Program-made: the position numbers and the translations under genes
Shown here: positions 1 to 8,340 of the stretch, in pieces
Position numbering within the stretch: position 1 is the stretch's first letter
Layout: each line of letters opens with the position of its first letter
Notes under the pieces: model-generated
What the model was told of the DNA's origin: nothing
Seen by the model: the letters and a program-made list of their open reading frames with translations, nothing else
Databases searched by the model: none
DNA from: Rhizobium mongolense USDA 1844
Lineage (GTDB): Bacteria > Pseudomonadota > Alphaproteobacteria > Rhizobiales > Rhizobiaceae
NCBI RefSeq assembly: GCF_000419765.1
Contig: NZ_ATTQ01000014.1
Coordinates: forward strand, 62,001 to 126,000
DNA length: 64,000 nt
Direction: 5' to 3'

Positions 1-3000
1 AGATATCGAGCAGATCGTTGACAATATCGAGAACATGGCGGCCCGAGCGGCCGATGTCGTTTGCATATTCGATGTAGCGCGGATGGCCGATCGGACCGAA
101 GCGCTCGCTCGCCATCATGTCCGAGAAGCCGATGATGGCGTTGAGCGGCGTGCGGATTTCATGACTGATGCGCGCCAGGAAATCCGTTTTGTGGGCATTC
201 GCCGTTTCGGCGGCGCCCTTCGCATTGCGAAGCTCGTCCTCGGTGCGCTTCCACTGGGTGATGTCGCGGATGACGGCGCAATAGCCGCTCGAGGAGGTGA
301 GCCGGCCCATGGTCATGAACAGCGGAACAAAGCCGCCGGATGACTCGCGGCCGATCACCTCACGCCCGTCGTTCAGAACGCTTGCGACGCCATGGCCGGA
401 AAGGCCGTTCAGATAGTCGAGGACCGCCTTCTGGCTCTCATGCGCAAAGAGCATCACGAAGGGTTTGCCGCGGGTCTCTTCCTGATCATAGTTGAAAAGC
501 GCGCTTGCCGAGCGGTTCATCGATCGGATGTCGCCTTCTGCACCGATGACGACCACGCCGTCCGTCGCCGTTTCCAGGATGGAGCGGAGTTCTTCCACCT
601 CGACCTGCAGCTTGGCGACCTTTTCGATCATGCGGTCGGAGCGGATGTCCGAGCGGGTTTCTTCGTTTTGAGCCGGCGCAACGTCGCTTCCCTCGACAGG
701 CATTAGCGCCAGCATGAGCGCGCTGGATTCTTCCCAGCGGATCGATTGCAGGCGGGCGGTGACCGGCACGAGCGAGTCGTCGGCCGTTACCAGCACCATT
801 GCGCCCGGGCGTCCCGCTTTTTCATCCAAGTCGCGGCGTTGAAGCAGCGCGTCGATCCCGCCCACATCGCTGAGATCGCCAAGCGAAGCATAGCCGGTCA
901 GACGCATGAATTCGGGATTGGCGTGGATCAGCGCATCGCCGGCATGGACGAGCACGGCAACCGGCAACTGGTCGACGGTGTTGGCCGATAGCCCATCCGT
1001 CATCTTCACCCGCGGCGGGATGGCACTGTGCAGCACCTCGATCGGGCTGAAGGTTTCGTGCAGGCCCTCGGTGGCGTCGTTCTCACTCGGCTCGGGCGTT
1101 TCGACGTGCTCTTCTGCGTCGGCCGGTTCTTCGGCGGCCGTGCTCGCGCTCTCGAAGATTGCCTCGTTCGGCACGCCTTCGGATGCAGCTTCTGCCGGCT
1201 CTGTGGGAGCCTGGCTCTCTGCAGCATCGGGCTCGGCGGGAGCCGGCTCATCGTCGCGAACGCCGAAAGCTTCCAGGCGTTTGGCGATCTCGCGGAAGTT
1301 TGCCTGCTCGGCCGCGCTCAGCGCCGGGCCTGCACCATGGAGTTGAATGATCTTGTCCGTCAGCCGGCGGCTCGGCGTTTCCACCACGCGCAGGACTGGC
1401 GGCTCTTCGCGAGACACGGTTTCGGAGGCCGCCTCGGGCTCCGGTGCGGCTTCCGGCACTTCCGGCTGGAGCTGCACGTCGGATGCCTCCGGAGCAGCCT
1501 CCTCCGGCGGCTGTTCGGGGCCGCCCGTGTCGCGGCCGAAGGCATCGGCTCCGAGCGTCAGACCGAGCGCCAGCGGATCCTCGGTGGCATCGGAAAGCCG
1601 GACAACGCCGAAGCCGCGGAAGCCGTCGAACTCCCGGTTGCGCGTATAGGTCGGCAGCGCGGCGAGGTCGACGGGAACGATCAAGCTCGTCCCTTCGATC
1701 GGCCAATGGATCGTCTTGCCTGACCATGTGTCCCGGCGCTCGAGTGCTTCGGCGATCTTGGCTTCGGGATCGAGGTTGAAGAGTGCCGCAATGTCGGAAA
1801 AAGCAACGCCGATGATATCGGCTGCGTGTGGACCAACGGCGTCGGCGAATTCGCCCGACACTTCGCTGAAGTGGCCGTCAGCGTCGATCTTCCACACAAA
1901 GCGCGTCGCGCGGCTGTTTGGCTTGAACGCAAAGCCGTTTGCTGTCGGCTGGGCGGCCACCCTGTCTTGGCCGCCATCTTCGGTTTCGCGCCCCGGATTG
2001 CTTCCGGCGGGTTCGATCTCGCGCCGCACCTCGGCATCGGCAGGCTCTGTCCTGGTCTCCGCGTCTACCGTGTCGTCGCCGGCCGGCTCAGCGCGGTCAG
2101 CGAGCGGCATCTCGGGTTCGGACAGGATAAGCTCTTCCGGTTCTTCGTGATCGATGAGCGGCTCATCTGCCGCTTCGGCTACGGGCTTGGTTTCCCCGCC
2201 GTCGACAATCTCCAGCGCTTCTTCGACGTCCTCGATATGCGCAACTGCGTTGAGCGCGTCGTCGAACCTCGCGCCCTTCGGCTCGTCGATATGGTTAACG
2301 GCGGCTGTGGATAACGGTTCATCTGGCGCTGCGGCGTCGATCGGGTCGAGATTGCCAAGCACGGTTTCGACGGCAAAGAGAAGATTGAGCGCCGGTTCGT
2401 CGCTGAGCTTGCCGACGGCAGCGGGCAGGTACCCCTTGCCGGTTGCGACCGGACGCTTGACAAGCCGGTCGGGATGGGCGCCTGCAAGGTTCGTCAGCGT
2501 CTTGGCGGTCTGCTGGGTGATGCCGAGCGACGCAAAGCCGGGCGAGGACGCAATGACTTCGCCTTCCGCGCCGATCACGGCCATATGCGTATCGGGATCG
2601 TCGAGCCCCTGTAGCATTCGCGCTGCGGTTTCTGCGGCAGGAAGCGGTTGTGAAGAAACGGGAACCGAGAACAGAATGCCGCGCTCGCCGGACGAAAGCC
2701 CGATCATTTCGGCCGTTGCTTGGGCCGGAGCCCGCTGGAAGCCCTTGGCGATCCGGATCACTAGGCTTCTGGTGTCGCCGATCGCGGCGAGCTGGCGAGC
2801 GGTCGTCTCGATCTGGCGGAAGGTGATGTCGGCGCGATTCACGCCTTGATCGAGAAGATCATAGACGGCGGTCTGGCTGAAGAGTTCCGCGCCGGCGCCA
2901 TTGGCCCAGAGCAAGCGGGAAAGGTCGGCCGAGAAAAGCACCATTGCTTCGCCACGTGAAAAGCGTTCCCGCACCCGTTGATGCACGGCAATGTCGATGA

Positions 3001-3022
3001 ACGGGTATTGGACTGCGGGCAT
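1..3022 (-). CDS. cbrA: CbrA-like PAS sensor histidine kinase (3' end outside window)
   Basis: This frame is open from an ATG at 3022 to the window edge, giving about 1007 codons without the C-terminus. It starts MPAVQYPF. A long acidic, Ala/Pro/Glu-rich linker fills the middle. PAS-type sequence follows (including ATDGVVVIGAEGDIRSMNRS), then a HisKA H-box, ISHEIRTPLNAIIGFSDMM, with the phospho-accepting His near residue 954. The HATPase domain must lie beyond position 1. The H-box and following residues are typical of the DivJ/PleC/PdhS group, which controls the DivK-CtrA cell-cycle pathway in alphaproteobacteria. CbrA is the rhizobial member and, as I recall, sits beside a phasin gene in Sinorhizobium, as here. 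No transmembrane segment is obvious at the N-terminus. The name rests on family features plus synteny from memory. Confidence 0.82.
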   Translation of the reverse strand, partial: MPAVQYPFIDIAVHQRVRERFSRGEAMVLFSADLSRLLWANGAGAELFSQTAVYDLLDQGVNRADITFRQIETTARQLAAIGDTRSLVIRIAKGFQRAPAQATAEMIGLSSGERGILFSVPVSSQPLPAAETAARMLQGLDDPDTHMAVIGAEGEVIASSPGFASLGITQQTAKTLTNLAGAHPDRLVKRPVATGKGYLPAAVGKLSDEPALNLLFAVETVLGNLDPIDAAAPDEPLSTAAVNHIDEPKGARFDDALNAVAHIEDVEEALEIVDGGETKPVAEAADEPLIDHEEPEELILSEPEMPLADRAEPAGDDTVDAETRTEPADAEVRREIEPAGSNPGRETEDGGQDRVAAQPTANGFAFKPNSRATRFVWKIDADGHFSEVSGEFADAVGPHAADIIGVAFSDIAALFNLDPEAKIAEALERRDTWSGKTIHWPIEGTSLIVPVDLAALPTYTRNREFDGFRGFGVVRLSDATEDPLALGLTLGADAFGRDTGGPEQPPEEAAPEASDVQLQPEVPEAAPEPEAASETVSREEPPVLRVVETPSRRLTDKIIQLHGAGPALSAAEQANFREIAKRLEAFGVRDDEPAPAEPDAAESQAPTEPAEAASEGVPNEAIFESASTAAEEPADAEEHVETPEPSENDATEGLHETFSPIEVLHSAIPPRVKMTDGLSANTVDQLPVAVLVHAGDALIHANPEFMRLTGYASLGDLSDVGGIDALLQRRDLDEKAGRPGAMVLVTADDSLVPVTARLQSIRWEESSALMLALMPVEGSDVAPAQNEETRSDIRSDRMIEKVAKLQVEVEELRSILETATDGVVVIGAEGDIRSMNRSASALFNYDQEETRGKPFVMLFAHESQKAVLDYLNGLSGHGVASVLNDGREVIGRESSGGFVPLFMTMGRLTSSSGYCAVIRDITQWKRTEDELRNAKGAAETANAHKTDFLARISHEIRTPLNAIIGFSDMMASERFGPIGHPRYIEYANDIGRSGRHVLDIVNDLLDI

Positions 3023-3133
3023 GTCGGAACCTTGTCCCTTTCGGCCTCTTCAAAAATTAACAGTCTATTAATAACGACGCGCCGGAAATGGGTCCAGCGT
3101 AGGGGTCGGGTTTCGGGTGGAAAGGTTAATTCG

Positions 3134-3182
3134 TTGTGCGACGCACAATTATGTTGCAATGCACAATGAGATGCCTTATATA
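3134..3182 (+). promoter_or_regulatory. Phasin promoter with two TGC-N3-GCA operator-like sites
   Basis: A perfect 15-bp palindrome, TTGTGCGACGCACAA, lies at 3134-3148. A second TGC-N3-GCA core lies at 3155-3163, 18 bp away centre to centre. A plausible sigma70 promoter overlaps the second site: TTGCAA (3154-3159), 17-bp spacer, TATATA (3177-3182). PHB-responsive repressors (PhaR/PhbF family) are known to bind TGC-N3-GCA-type sites at phasin promoters. Repression of the phasin gene by a PhaR homologue is therefore inferred. Confidence 0.6.
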
Positions 3183-3237
3183 AGAAATATCCAAACTATC
3201 CAGGCATGATCCGCCTGAACCCAAGGAGCTTAATTCG

Positions 3238-3687
3238 ATGGCTAACATAAAGATCGACGACGTTTTTTCAATGTCCTCCTTCGACCCGTCCAAATTCACC
3301 GAATCCTTCCGCGACTTCGCGGAAAAAGGCGCCCAGCAGTCGCGTGAAGCCTATGCCAAGATGAAGGCCGCCGGCGAAGATGCCGGCAAGACCCTCGAAG
3401 CCACGGTTCAGACCGCGCAGGCCGGCACGGTCGAAATCGGCCTGAAGGCGATCGACGCACTCCGCACGAATGCTGAAAATTCCCTCTCGCACATGGAAGC
3501 TCTGCTCGGTGTGAAGTCGATTGCAGAACTCGTCGAACTTCAGACCGCTTTCCTGCGCAAGCAGGCGGAACTGACCGTCGAGCAAGCGAAGTCGATGCAG
3601 GAAACCTCCAAGCAGGTTGCCGAGAAGCTCGCAAAGCCCAGCAAGGAAGCCGCCGAAAAGGTCATGGCCTCCTTCAAGGCTGCCTGA
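3238..3687 (+). CDS. Phasin family protein (PHB granule surface)
   Basis: The product is 149 residues, within the usual size of rhizobial phasins. It is almost entirely amphipathic and helix-forming, rich in Ala, Glu and Lys, with typical phasin segments such as FRDFAEKGAQQSREAYAKMKAAGEDA and the central SLSHMEALLGVKSIAEL stretch. Phasins coat polyhydroxybutyrate granules and limit their size. An AGGAG-type site lies just upstream of the ATG. The gene is monocistronic: it is preceded by an operator-like promoter, followed by a terminator, and divergent from the kinase gene. I believe it corresponds to PhaP1 of Sinorhizobium, but the paralogue assignment is from memory. Confidence 0.9.
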   Translation: MANIKIDDVFSMSSFDPSKFTESFRDFAEKGAQQSREAYAKMKAAGEDAGKTLEATVQTAQAGTVEIGLKAIDALRTNAENSLSHMEALLGVKSIAELVELQTAFLRKQAELTVEQAKSMQETSKQVAEKLAKPSKEAAEKVMASFKAA

Positions 3688-3710
3688 TCCGTTACGAGCG
3701 CAATCAAACA

Positions 3711-3738
3711 AAAGGCTGGACCCAATGTCCGGCCTTTT
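3711..3738 (+). terminator. Rho-independent terminator of the phasin gene
   Basis: An interrupted stem, AGGCTGGA pairing with TCCGGCCT around a CCAATG-type loop, is followed by a T-run. It begins about 25 bp after the phasin stop codon. Confidence 0.7.
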
Positions 3739-3817
3739 TGTACATTGAGGGGAGATAGGGCTTGAATTAATTTCCAAGTCCTCGTATGTGACCCCCGTCG
3801 CGCCAGGCGCGATTTGT

Positions 3818-3894
3818 GCGGTTGTAGCTCAGTTGGTTAGAGCGCAGGTTTGTGGCACCTGAGGTCGGTGGTTCGAGACCACCCAACCGTACCA
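3818..3894 (+). tRNA. tRNA-His (GTG), no encoded G-1, A73
   Basis: The sequence folds as a full cloverleaf. The acceptor arms are GCGGTTG and CAACCGT, the D-arm is GCTC/GAGC, and the anticodon stem CAGGT/ACCTG encloses TTGTGGC with anticodon GTG at 3852-3854. The T-arm is GGTGG/CCACC and CCA is encoded. The base before G1 is T and the discriminator is A, so the G-1:C73 pair normal for bacterial tRNA-His is absent. One clade of alphaproteobacteria is known for this, together with an altered histidyl-tRNA synthetase. Confidence 0.95.
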
Positions 3895-4096
3895 TTCCTC
3901 TCAAAAATCCGAAATTCGGCAGATCCACTTGGGCCGTCCGGCTTGTTATCTGCTGAACTATTGCCCTCTGGCACCGGCTCCCTATCTAGCCACCGCAGCG
4001 AAGGTAAACTTTGTGTTATATTGCGTTGCAAAATGTGAGCCGGAATGTCATTTTGTGCCGGGGGTTACATCAGAGTGCTTTTAGAAGGAGACTTTA

Positions 4097-4342
4097 ATGT
4101 CCATTTCTCTCAAGAATCTGGATGAATCCAAAGCGACGGTGGTTTCCGCGATGAACGTTGCCGCCGAGGTCAGGAAAGCGCGTGAGGCCGTTGGTTACAG
4201 CGTCGATGATCTGGCGGTCACCTGTGGCCTCGTCACCAATGAAATCATCGAAATCGAGAATGGGGAAAATGCCGATCCTGCAAAATTGCGGCGCATTGCT
4301 GCCGCCTTGCAGGTTCCGCCGTCCGATTTCGTTCCTCTGTAA
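4097..4342 (+). CDS. Small XRE/Cro-type HTH protein
   Basis: The product has 81 residues. From about residue 19 (VAAEVRKAREAVGYSVDDLA) a five-helix Cro/CI-type domain fills the rest of the protein, with recognition-helix sequence VTNEIIEIENGE and C-terminal LRRIAAALQVPPSDFV. No effector domain is present, so it could be a small DNA-binding regulator. The ATG is preceded by AGAAGGAG at good spacing. It stands alone between tRNA-His and a strong terminator. The regulatory target is unknown. Confidence 0.8.
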   Translation: MSISLKNLDESKATVVSAMNVAAEVRKAREAVGYSVDDLAVTCGLVTNEIIEIENGENADPAKLRRIAAALQVPPSDFVPL

Positions 4343-4362
4343 GGCTACACTGTGAACGAACT

Positions 4363-4395
4363 AAAAAGCCGGTCAATTTTGACCGGCTTTTTTTT
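4363..4395 (+). terminator. Strong rho-independent terminator
   Basis: A perfect stem, AAAAAGCCGGTCAA/TTGACCGGCTTTTT, with a T8 tract lies directly after the HTH gene. The A-run on the other side would allow it to work in both directions. Confidence 0.92.
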
Positions 4396-4472
4396 GGCTT
4401 TTCGCCATGCCCTCCGAAATGATGGAACCTGCCCATCCTCCCGCCGTTTACATGCGACGGGAGAGGATGAGA

Positions 4473-4910
4473 ATGTCAAAAACGCTTCTTTACGGTGCAA
4501 CCAAGGTCGAGGAGACGGACGGCGCTCAGGCGCCGGTCGCTAGCCTCGAAGAGTTCCGGTGGAAGAACCGGGTTCTGGTCATTTTCGCCGACAAGGACAA
4601 TAGCCGCGCTGCGCGCCAAGAAAACCAGCTGCTTGCCGATCGCGCCGGCCTGGGTGAGCGCGACATGATCGTTCTCAAGATTTCCGGCAGCACGGTCAAG
4701 CCGATCTTCGGCGCAGGCGGCAATCTGAATGAAAGGGCACTTCGAAAGGAGCTTGGGGCTCCCGAGGCTGGTGAATTCGGAGCCGCCCTTGTCGGCAAGG
4801 ATGGAACGGTGAAGCTCAAGGTGAGCGAGCCGGTGAGCAACGGCGAACTCTTTGCCATCATCGACAGCATGCCGATGCGTGCGGCCGAATCCCTGAAACC
4901 CGACAAGTGA
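4473..4910 (+). CDS. DUF4174 domain protein
   Basis: The product is 145 residues from the ATG at 4473, which has GGGAGAGG six bases upstream; an ATG at 4467 abuts the site and is less likely. The body (LEEFRWKNRVLVIFADKDNS, later GKDGTVKLKVSEPVSNGELFAIIDSMPMR) matches the DUF4174 pattern, a thioredoxin-like fold of unknown function. No Cys pair is visible. This start gives no convincing signal peptide, although many family members are exported. It lies 25 bp upstream of a small proline-rich gene and probably shares its transcript. Confidence 0.7.
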   Translation: MSKTLLYGATKVEETDGAQAPVASLEEFRWKNRVLVIFADKDNSRAARQENQLLADRAGLGERDMIVLKISGSTVKPIFGAGGNLNERALRKELGAPEAGEFGAALVGKDGTVKLKVSEPVSNGELFAIIDSMPMRAAESLKPDK

Positions 4911-4935
4911 GCAAATCGAAGACGGAAGGAGCAGG

Positions 4936-5136
4936 ATGTCCGTTCCCAACGAACCTATCCCCGATCAGCCGCCGATGCCAGGACCTGGCTGGAAACCGGA
5001 GCCGCCTTTCAAGGAGCCGGATCCCGATCGCCTGCCGGACGAGACGCCCAATCCCAATCCGGACGAAAACGAAGAGCCTCCAAAGCAGGCCGGCGGTCAA
5101 AGAAATATCTGCCGTTCCGCGCCGACCAGTTCCTGA
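4936..5136 (+). CDS. Small proline-rich hypothetical protein
   Basis: This 66-residue product is Pro-, Glu- and Asp-rich and probably disordered, with many PNP/PDP/PEP repeats. A strong GGAAGGAG precedes the ATG, which supports translation. Its last 40 bases overlap the 3' end of the convergent LysR gene, and the last dozen codons lose the proline bias there. Function is unknown. Confidence 0.5.
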   Translation: MSVPNEPIPDQPPMPGPGWKPEPPFKEPDPDRLPDETPNPNPDENEEPPKQAGGQRNICRSAPTSS

Positions 5137-5978
5137 AGAAAGTCGGCGACGGTGCGTACGCGCACCAGATCGCGGGCGCTCTCGTGATAGGTCGTCCAGT
5201 AGGCACGCCGGATGGAGACATCGGGCAGGATACGAACCAGTTCGTCATATTGGCGGGCGATGTAGTCGTGCAGAATGCCGATTCCAGCGCCGGAACGCAC
5301 CGCTTCGGTCTGACCGGTTGCCGAGGAGATCTCAAAGCCAGCGCTCCAGTTGCGCATGACCTCGCCGGTGAAATTTAGCGATTGAGAGAAGAGCAGGTCC
5401 TCGACATAACCGATGCGGCGATGCTGCTTGAGCGCCTCGTTGTTGTCGGGCAGGCCGTTCTGTTCGGCGTAGCCGCGCGAGGCATAGAGCCCCAGCGTAT
5501 AGTCGGTCAGCTTCGAGGATACGAGGCGCCCCTGTTCGGGCCGTTCCAGCGTGATGGCGATGTCCGCCTCGCGTTGCGATAGCGAAAAGGAACGCGGCAC
5601 TGGCACCAACTGGATTTTCAGCTCCGGATGGCGCTCGATCAGCCGTCCTATACGCGGGGCCAAAAAGGAAACGCCGAAGCCGTCTGGCGCCCCGACGCGG
5701 ACGGTGCCAGCGATAGCCTTGTCGGTGCGGCCGAGGTTGGCCTGCGCGGCGAGCATCTCCGTCTCCATCCGCTCTGCCGAGGCGAGGAACACTTCGCCTT
5801 CGGCAGTCAGTTCGCAGCCATTGGTGCGGCGAGTGAAGAGGCGAGTCTTCAGTGCCTCCTCGAGCGACGTCACGCGCCGCGAGAGGGTCGCGTGGTTGAG
5901 CCCCAGCCGCTTGGAGGCGGCAAGGATCTGCCCCGTTCTGGCTACGGCGAGGAAGATGCGGACGTCGTCCCAGTTCAT
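5097..5978 (-). CDS. LysR-family transcriptional regulator
   Basis: The product is 293 residues, the normal LTTR length. The N-terminal winged HTH is clear (DDVRIFLAVARTGQILAASK, then LNHATLSRRVTSLEEALK, residues 4-65). A periplasmic-binding-protein-like effector domain follows (GTVRVGAPDGFGVSFLAPRI onward). It lies on the opposite strand to mmsA, with a small monooxygenase-fold gene between them in the LysR direction (33-bp gap), so the two may be cotranscribed and act on the mmsA side. The inducer is not known. Confidence 0.88.
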   Translation of the reverse strand: MNWDDVRIFLAVARTGQILAASKRLGLNHATLSRRVTSLEEALKTRLFTRRTNGCELTAEGEVFLASAERMETEMLAAQANLGRTDKAIAGTVRVGAPDGFGVSFLAPRIGRLIERHPELKIQLVPVPRSFSLSQREADIAITLERPEQGRLVSSKLTDYTLGLYASRGYAEQNGLPDNNEALKQHRRIGYVEDLLFSQSLNFTGEVMRNWSAGFEISSATGQTEAVRSGAGIGILHDYIARQYDELVRILPDVSIRRAYWTTYHESARDLVRVRTVADFLQELVGAERQIFL

Positions 5979-6010
5979 GTTCTTATGTCCTTGCTGCCCA
6001 AGTCCCGAAC

Positions 6011-6343
6011 CTACATGGCCAAATGATCGCCGGTCTTACTGCGCAGAATGATGGGATCGACATCAATGAGTGACAGCGACCGGACCATGCGGGCGCTCGC
6101 CGTCTTGTACTTGAGGAAATGCGGCGTCTGGAGATGCGCTTCGTAGTCCTCCTGGCTGGCATAGACTTCGAAGATGCAGATTTTTTCCGGACGATCCTTG
6201 ATCGAGACCGCGTATAGGGTCAGCACGCCTCGTTCGGACGCGACCGACGCCTCGATTTCATCAGCCAGGAGCGCACGATAGGCATCGAGCTGGGCAGGGT
6301 CTATCTCCAGTTCCGCCATTCTCACGACACGTTTGCCGCTCAT
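6011..6343 (-). CDS. Antibiotic biosynthesis monooxygenase (ABM) fold protein
   Basis: The product is 110 residues from the ATG at 6343, which has AAGAGGAGGT upstream; a longer frame from a GTG at 6454 lacks this support. The pattern (VVRMAELEIDPAQLDAYRALL, GVLTLYAVSIKDRPEKICIF, EVYASQEDYEAHLQTPHFLKYK) is that of YgiN-like dimeric ABM-fold proteins of the putative quinol monooxygenase type. The HLQTPHF stretch is the usual C-terminal hallmark. It sits between lysR and the divergent mmsA gene, with a shared intergenic region of about 200 bp. Confidence 0.82.
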   Translation of the reverse strand: MSGKRVVRMAELEIDPAQLDAYRALLADEIEASVASERGVLTLYAVSIKDRPEKICIFEVYASQEDYEAHLQTPHFLKYKTASARMVRSLSLIDVDPIILRSKTGDHLAM

Positions 6344-6540
6344 CGATGGACGACCTCCTCTTGAGTTCGGCCCCTTGCGCGCGGCTGTCCAGGGTTGCGC
6401 CTTGAGAAGGCCTGCTGGAGGAGTGCCCGCACGTTGGAGCTTCAATTTTTGCACAACGGTTGCTTATCGCATTGCATTGATTTGTGCAAATTGAAGTGCG
6501 ATTATGCACCATCAACGGAAATCAAAGAGGAGGCACATCC

Positions 6541-8037
6541 ATGCGTGAGATCGGTCATTTCATTGGCGGCAAGCATGTTGGGGGCAAAAGCGGCCGCAGC
6601 AGCAACGTCTACAACCCGGCAACTGGTGAGGTTCAGGCGACGGTGGCGCTCGCAAGCGTCGAGGAAATCCGTGCCGCGGTCGAAAACGCCAAGGCGGCGC
6701 AGCCGAAGTGGGCCGCAACCAATCCGCAGCGCCGCGCCCGCGTCTTCTTCAAGTTCGTGGAACTCTTGAACAAGCATATGGACGAGCTTGCCGAGCTGCT
6801 CTCCAGGGAGCACGGCAAGACTGTCGAAGACTCCAAGGGCGATATCGTCCGCGGTCTTGAAGTCTGCGAATTCGTCTGCGGTATCCCGCATCTGCAGAAG
6901 GGCGAATTTACCGAAGGCGCAGGTCCGGCGATCGACATGTATTCCCTGCGCCAGGCCGTCGGCATTGGCGCTGGCATCACCCCGTTCAACTTCCCAGCCA
7001 TGATCCCGATGTGGATGTTTGCGCCGGCAATCGCCTGCGGCAACGCCTTCATTCTCAAGCCCTCCGAGCGCGACCCGTCCGTTCCTCTGCGTCTGGCCGA
7101 ACTGATGATCGAAGCCGGACTTCCGGCCGGCATCCTGAACGTCGTCAACGGCGACAAGGCCGCCGTCGATGCGATCCTGACGGACCCGGACATCGGCGCC
7201 GTCTCCTTCGTCGGTTCCACGCCGATCGCCCGTTACGTCTATGGCACCGCCGCCATGAACGGCAAGCGTGCCCAGTGCTTCGGCGGCGCGAAAAACCACA
7301 TGATCATCATGCCGGATGCCGACCTGGACCAGGCCGTCAACGCGCTGATGGGCGCAGGTTACGGTTCGGCTGGCGAACGCTGCATGGCGATCTCGGTTGC
7401 GGTTCCCGTCGGTGAGGAAACCGCAAACCGCCTCGTCGAGAAGCTGACCCCGAAGATCGAGTCGCTGCGCATCGGCCCTTATACCGACGATAAGGCCGAC
7501 ATGGGACCGCTCATCACCAAGGAAGCCTATGCCCGCGTCAATAGCCTGATCGATCGCGGCGTCGAGCAGGGCGCGAAACTCGTCGTCGACGGCCGTGGCT
7601 TCAAGCTGCAGGGCTATGAAGACGGCTATTTCGTCGGCGGTTCGCTGTTCGATCACGTCACGCCTGACATGGATATCTACAAGACCGAAATCTTCGGACC
7701 TGTGCTTTCAGTCGTTCGCGCCAAGAACTACGAAGAGGCGCTGGATCTGCCGATGAAGCACGAATACGGCAACGGCGTCGCCATCTATACCCGCGACGGC
7801 GATGCCGCCCGCGACTTCGCCTCGCGCATCAATATCGGCATGATCGGCATCAACGTCCCGATCCCGGTTCCGCTCGCCTATCACTCCTTCGGCGGCTGGA
7901 AGGCCTCCAGCTTTGGCGACCTCAACCAGCACGGTGCGGACTCGATCAAGTTCTGGACCAAGACCAAGACCGTCACCGCCCGCTGGCCGTCAGGCATCAA
8001 GGACGGTGCCGAATTCGTCATGCCGACCATGAAGTAG
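6541..8037 (+). CDS. mmsA: Methylmalonate-semialdehyde dehydrogenase (acylating)
   Basis: The product has 498 residues, a typical length. The aldehyde dehydrogenase fold is complete: ITPFNFPAMIPMWM, ILKPSERDPSVPLRLAEL, and catalytic Cys281 in SAGERCMAISVAV. The FGGAKNH motif, with Asn where other ALDHs carry the catalytic Glu, marks the CoA-dependent MMSDH subfamily. It converts methylmalonate or malonate semialdehyde to propionyl- or acetyl-CoA in valine, thymine or myo-inositol breakdown. The ATG at 6541 has AGAGGAGG upstream; a longer frame from 6484 is not supported. No inositol genes are adjacent, so a valine/beta-alanine role (mmsA rather than iolA) is preferred. Confidence 0.94.
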   Translation: MREIGHFIGGKHVGGKSGRSSNVYNPATGEVQATVALASVEEIRAAVENAKAAQPKWAATNPQRRARVFFKFVELLNKHMDELAELLSREHGKTVEDSKGDIVRGLEVCEFVCGIPHLQKGEFTEGAGPAIDMYSLRQAVGIGAGITPFNFPAMIPMWMFAPAIACGNAFILKPSERDPSVPLRLAELMIEAGLPAGILNVVNGDKAAVDAILTDPDIGAVSFVGSTPIARYVYGTAAMNGKRAQCFGGAKNHMIIMPDADLDQAVNALMGAGYGSAGERCMAISVAVPVGEETANRLVEKLTPKIESLRIGPYTDDKADMGPLITKEAYARVNSLIDRGVEQGAKLVVDGRGFKLQGYEDGYFVGGSLFDHVTPDMDIYKTEIFGPVLSVVRAKNYEEALDLPMKHEYGNGVAIYTRDGDAARDFASRINIGMIGINVPIPVPLAYHSFGGWKASSFGDLNQHGADSIKFWTKTKTVTARWPSGIKDGAEFVMPTMK

Positions 8038-8061
8038 TATCGAAAAAGCAAGTGAATACCG

Positions 8062-8086
8062 ATTGGGGGCCACGGCCCCCAATTTT
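8062..8086 (+). terminator. Terminator after mmsA
   Basis: Stem ATTGGGGGC/GCCCCCAAT with a CACG loop is followed by TTTT, 25 bp after the mmsA stop. Confidence 0.85.
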
Positions 8087-8260
8087 GCGATTTTAAGTTG
8101 TTAAATTTTCATACGCATGATCGAGACGAAACTTGGCGACCACTCCGAAACCAGCATGCTCTCCACGCATCCCGGTACGCCAGATAGGAAAGACGCCGGA
8201 AGCGCTAATTGAAATGGCGCGGGCGAGGCTGGCGGTGCAAACGTGAATGTAAATTTCATA

Positions 8261-8297
8261 TTTTGGAATTGTTCAAAACTACGAAAGCCACTATATA
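8261..8297 (+). promoter_or_regulatory. rirA promoter with imperfect inverted repeat
   Basis: A -35-like TTGTTC (8269-8274) and -10-like TATATA (8292-8297) are 17 bp apart. The imperfect palindrome TTTTGGAATTGTTCAAAA (8261-8278) covers the -35 box, as expected for an iron-responsive (IRO-type) operator. Autoregulation is inferred. Confidence 0.5.
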
Positions 8298-8340
8298 GCA
8301 TCCATACGAGTATCCAGCCCGCGCGATTCAGGAGAACGGC

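Noticed and set aside
6502..7656. 384-codon minus frame opposite mmsA
   Set aside because: Shadow frame; mmsA is unambiguous and the antisense product has no family features.
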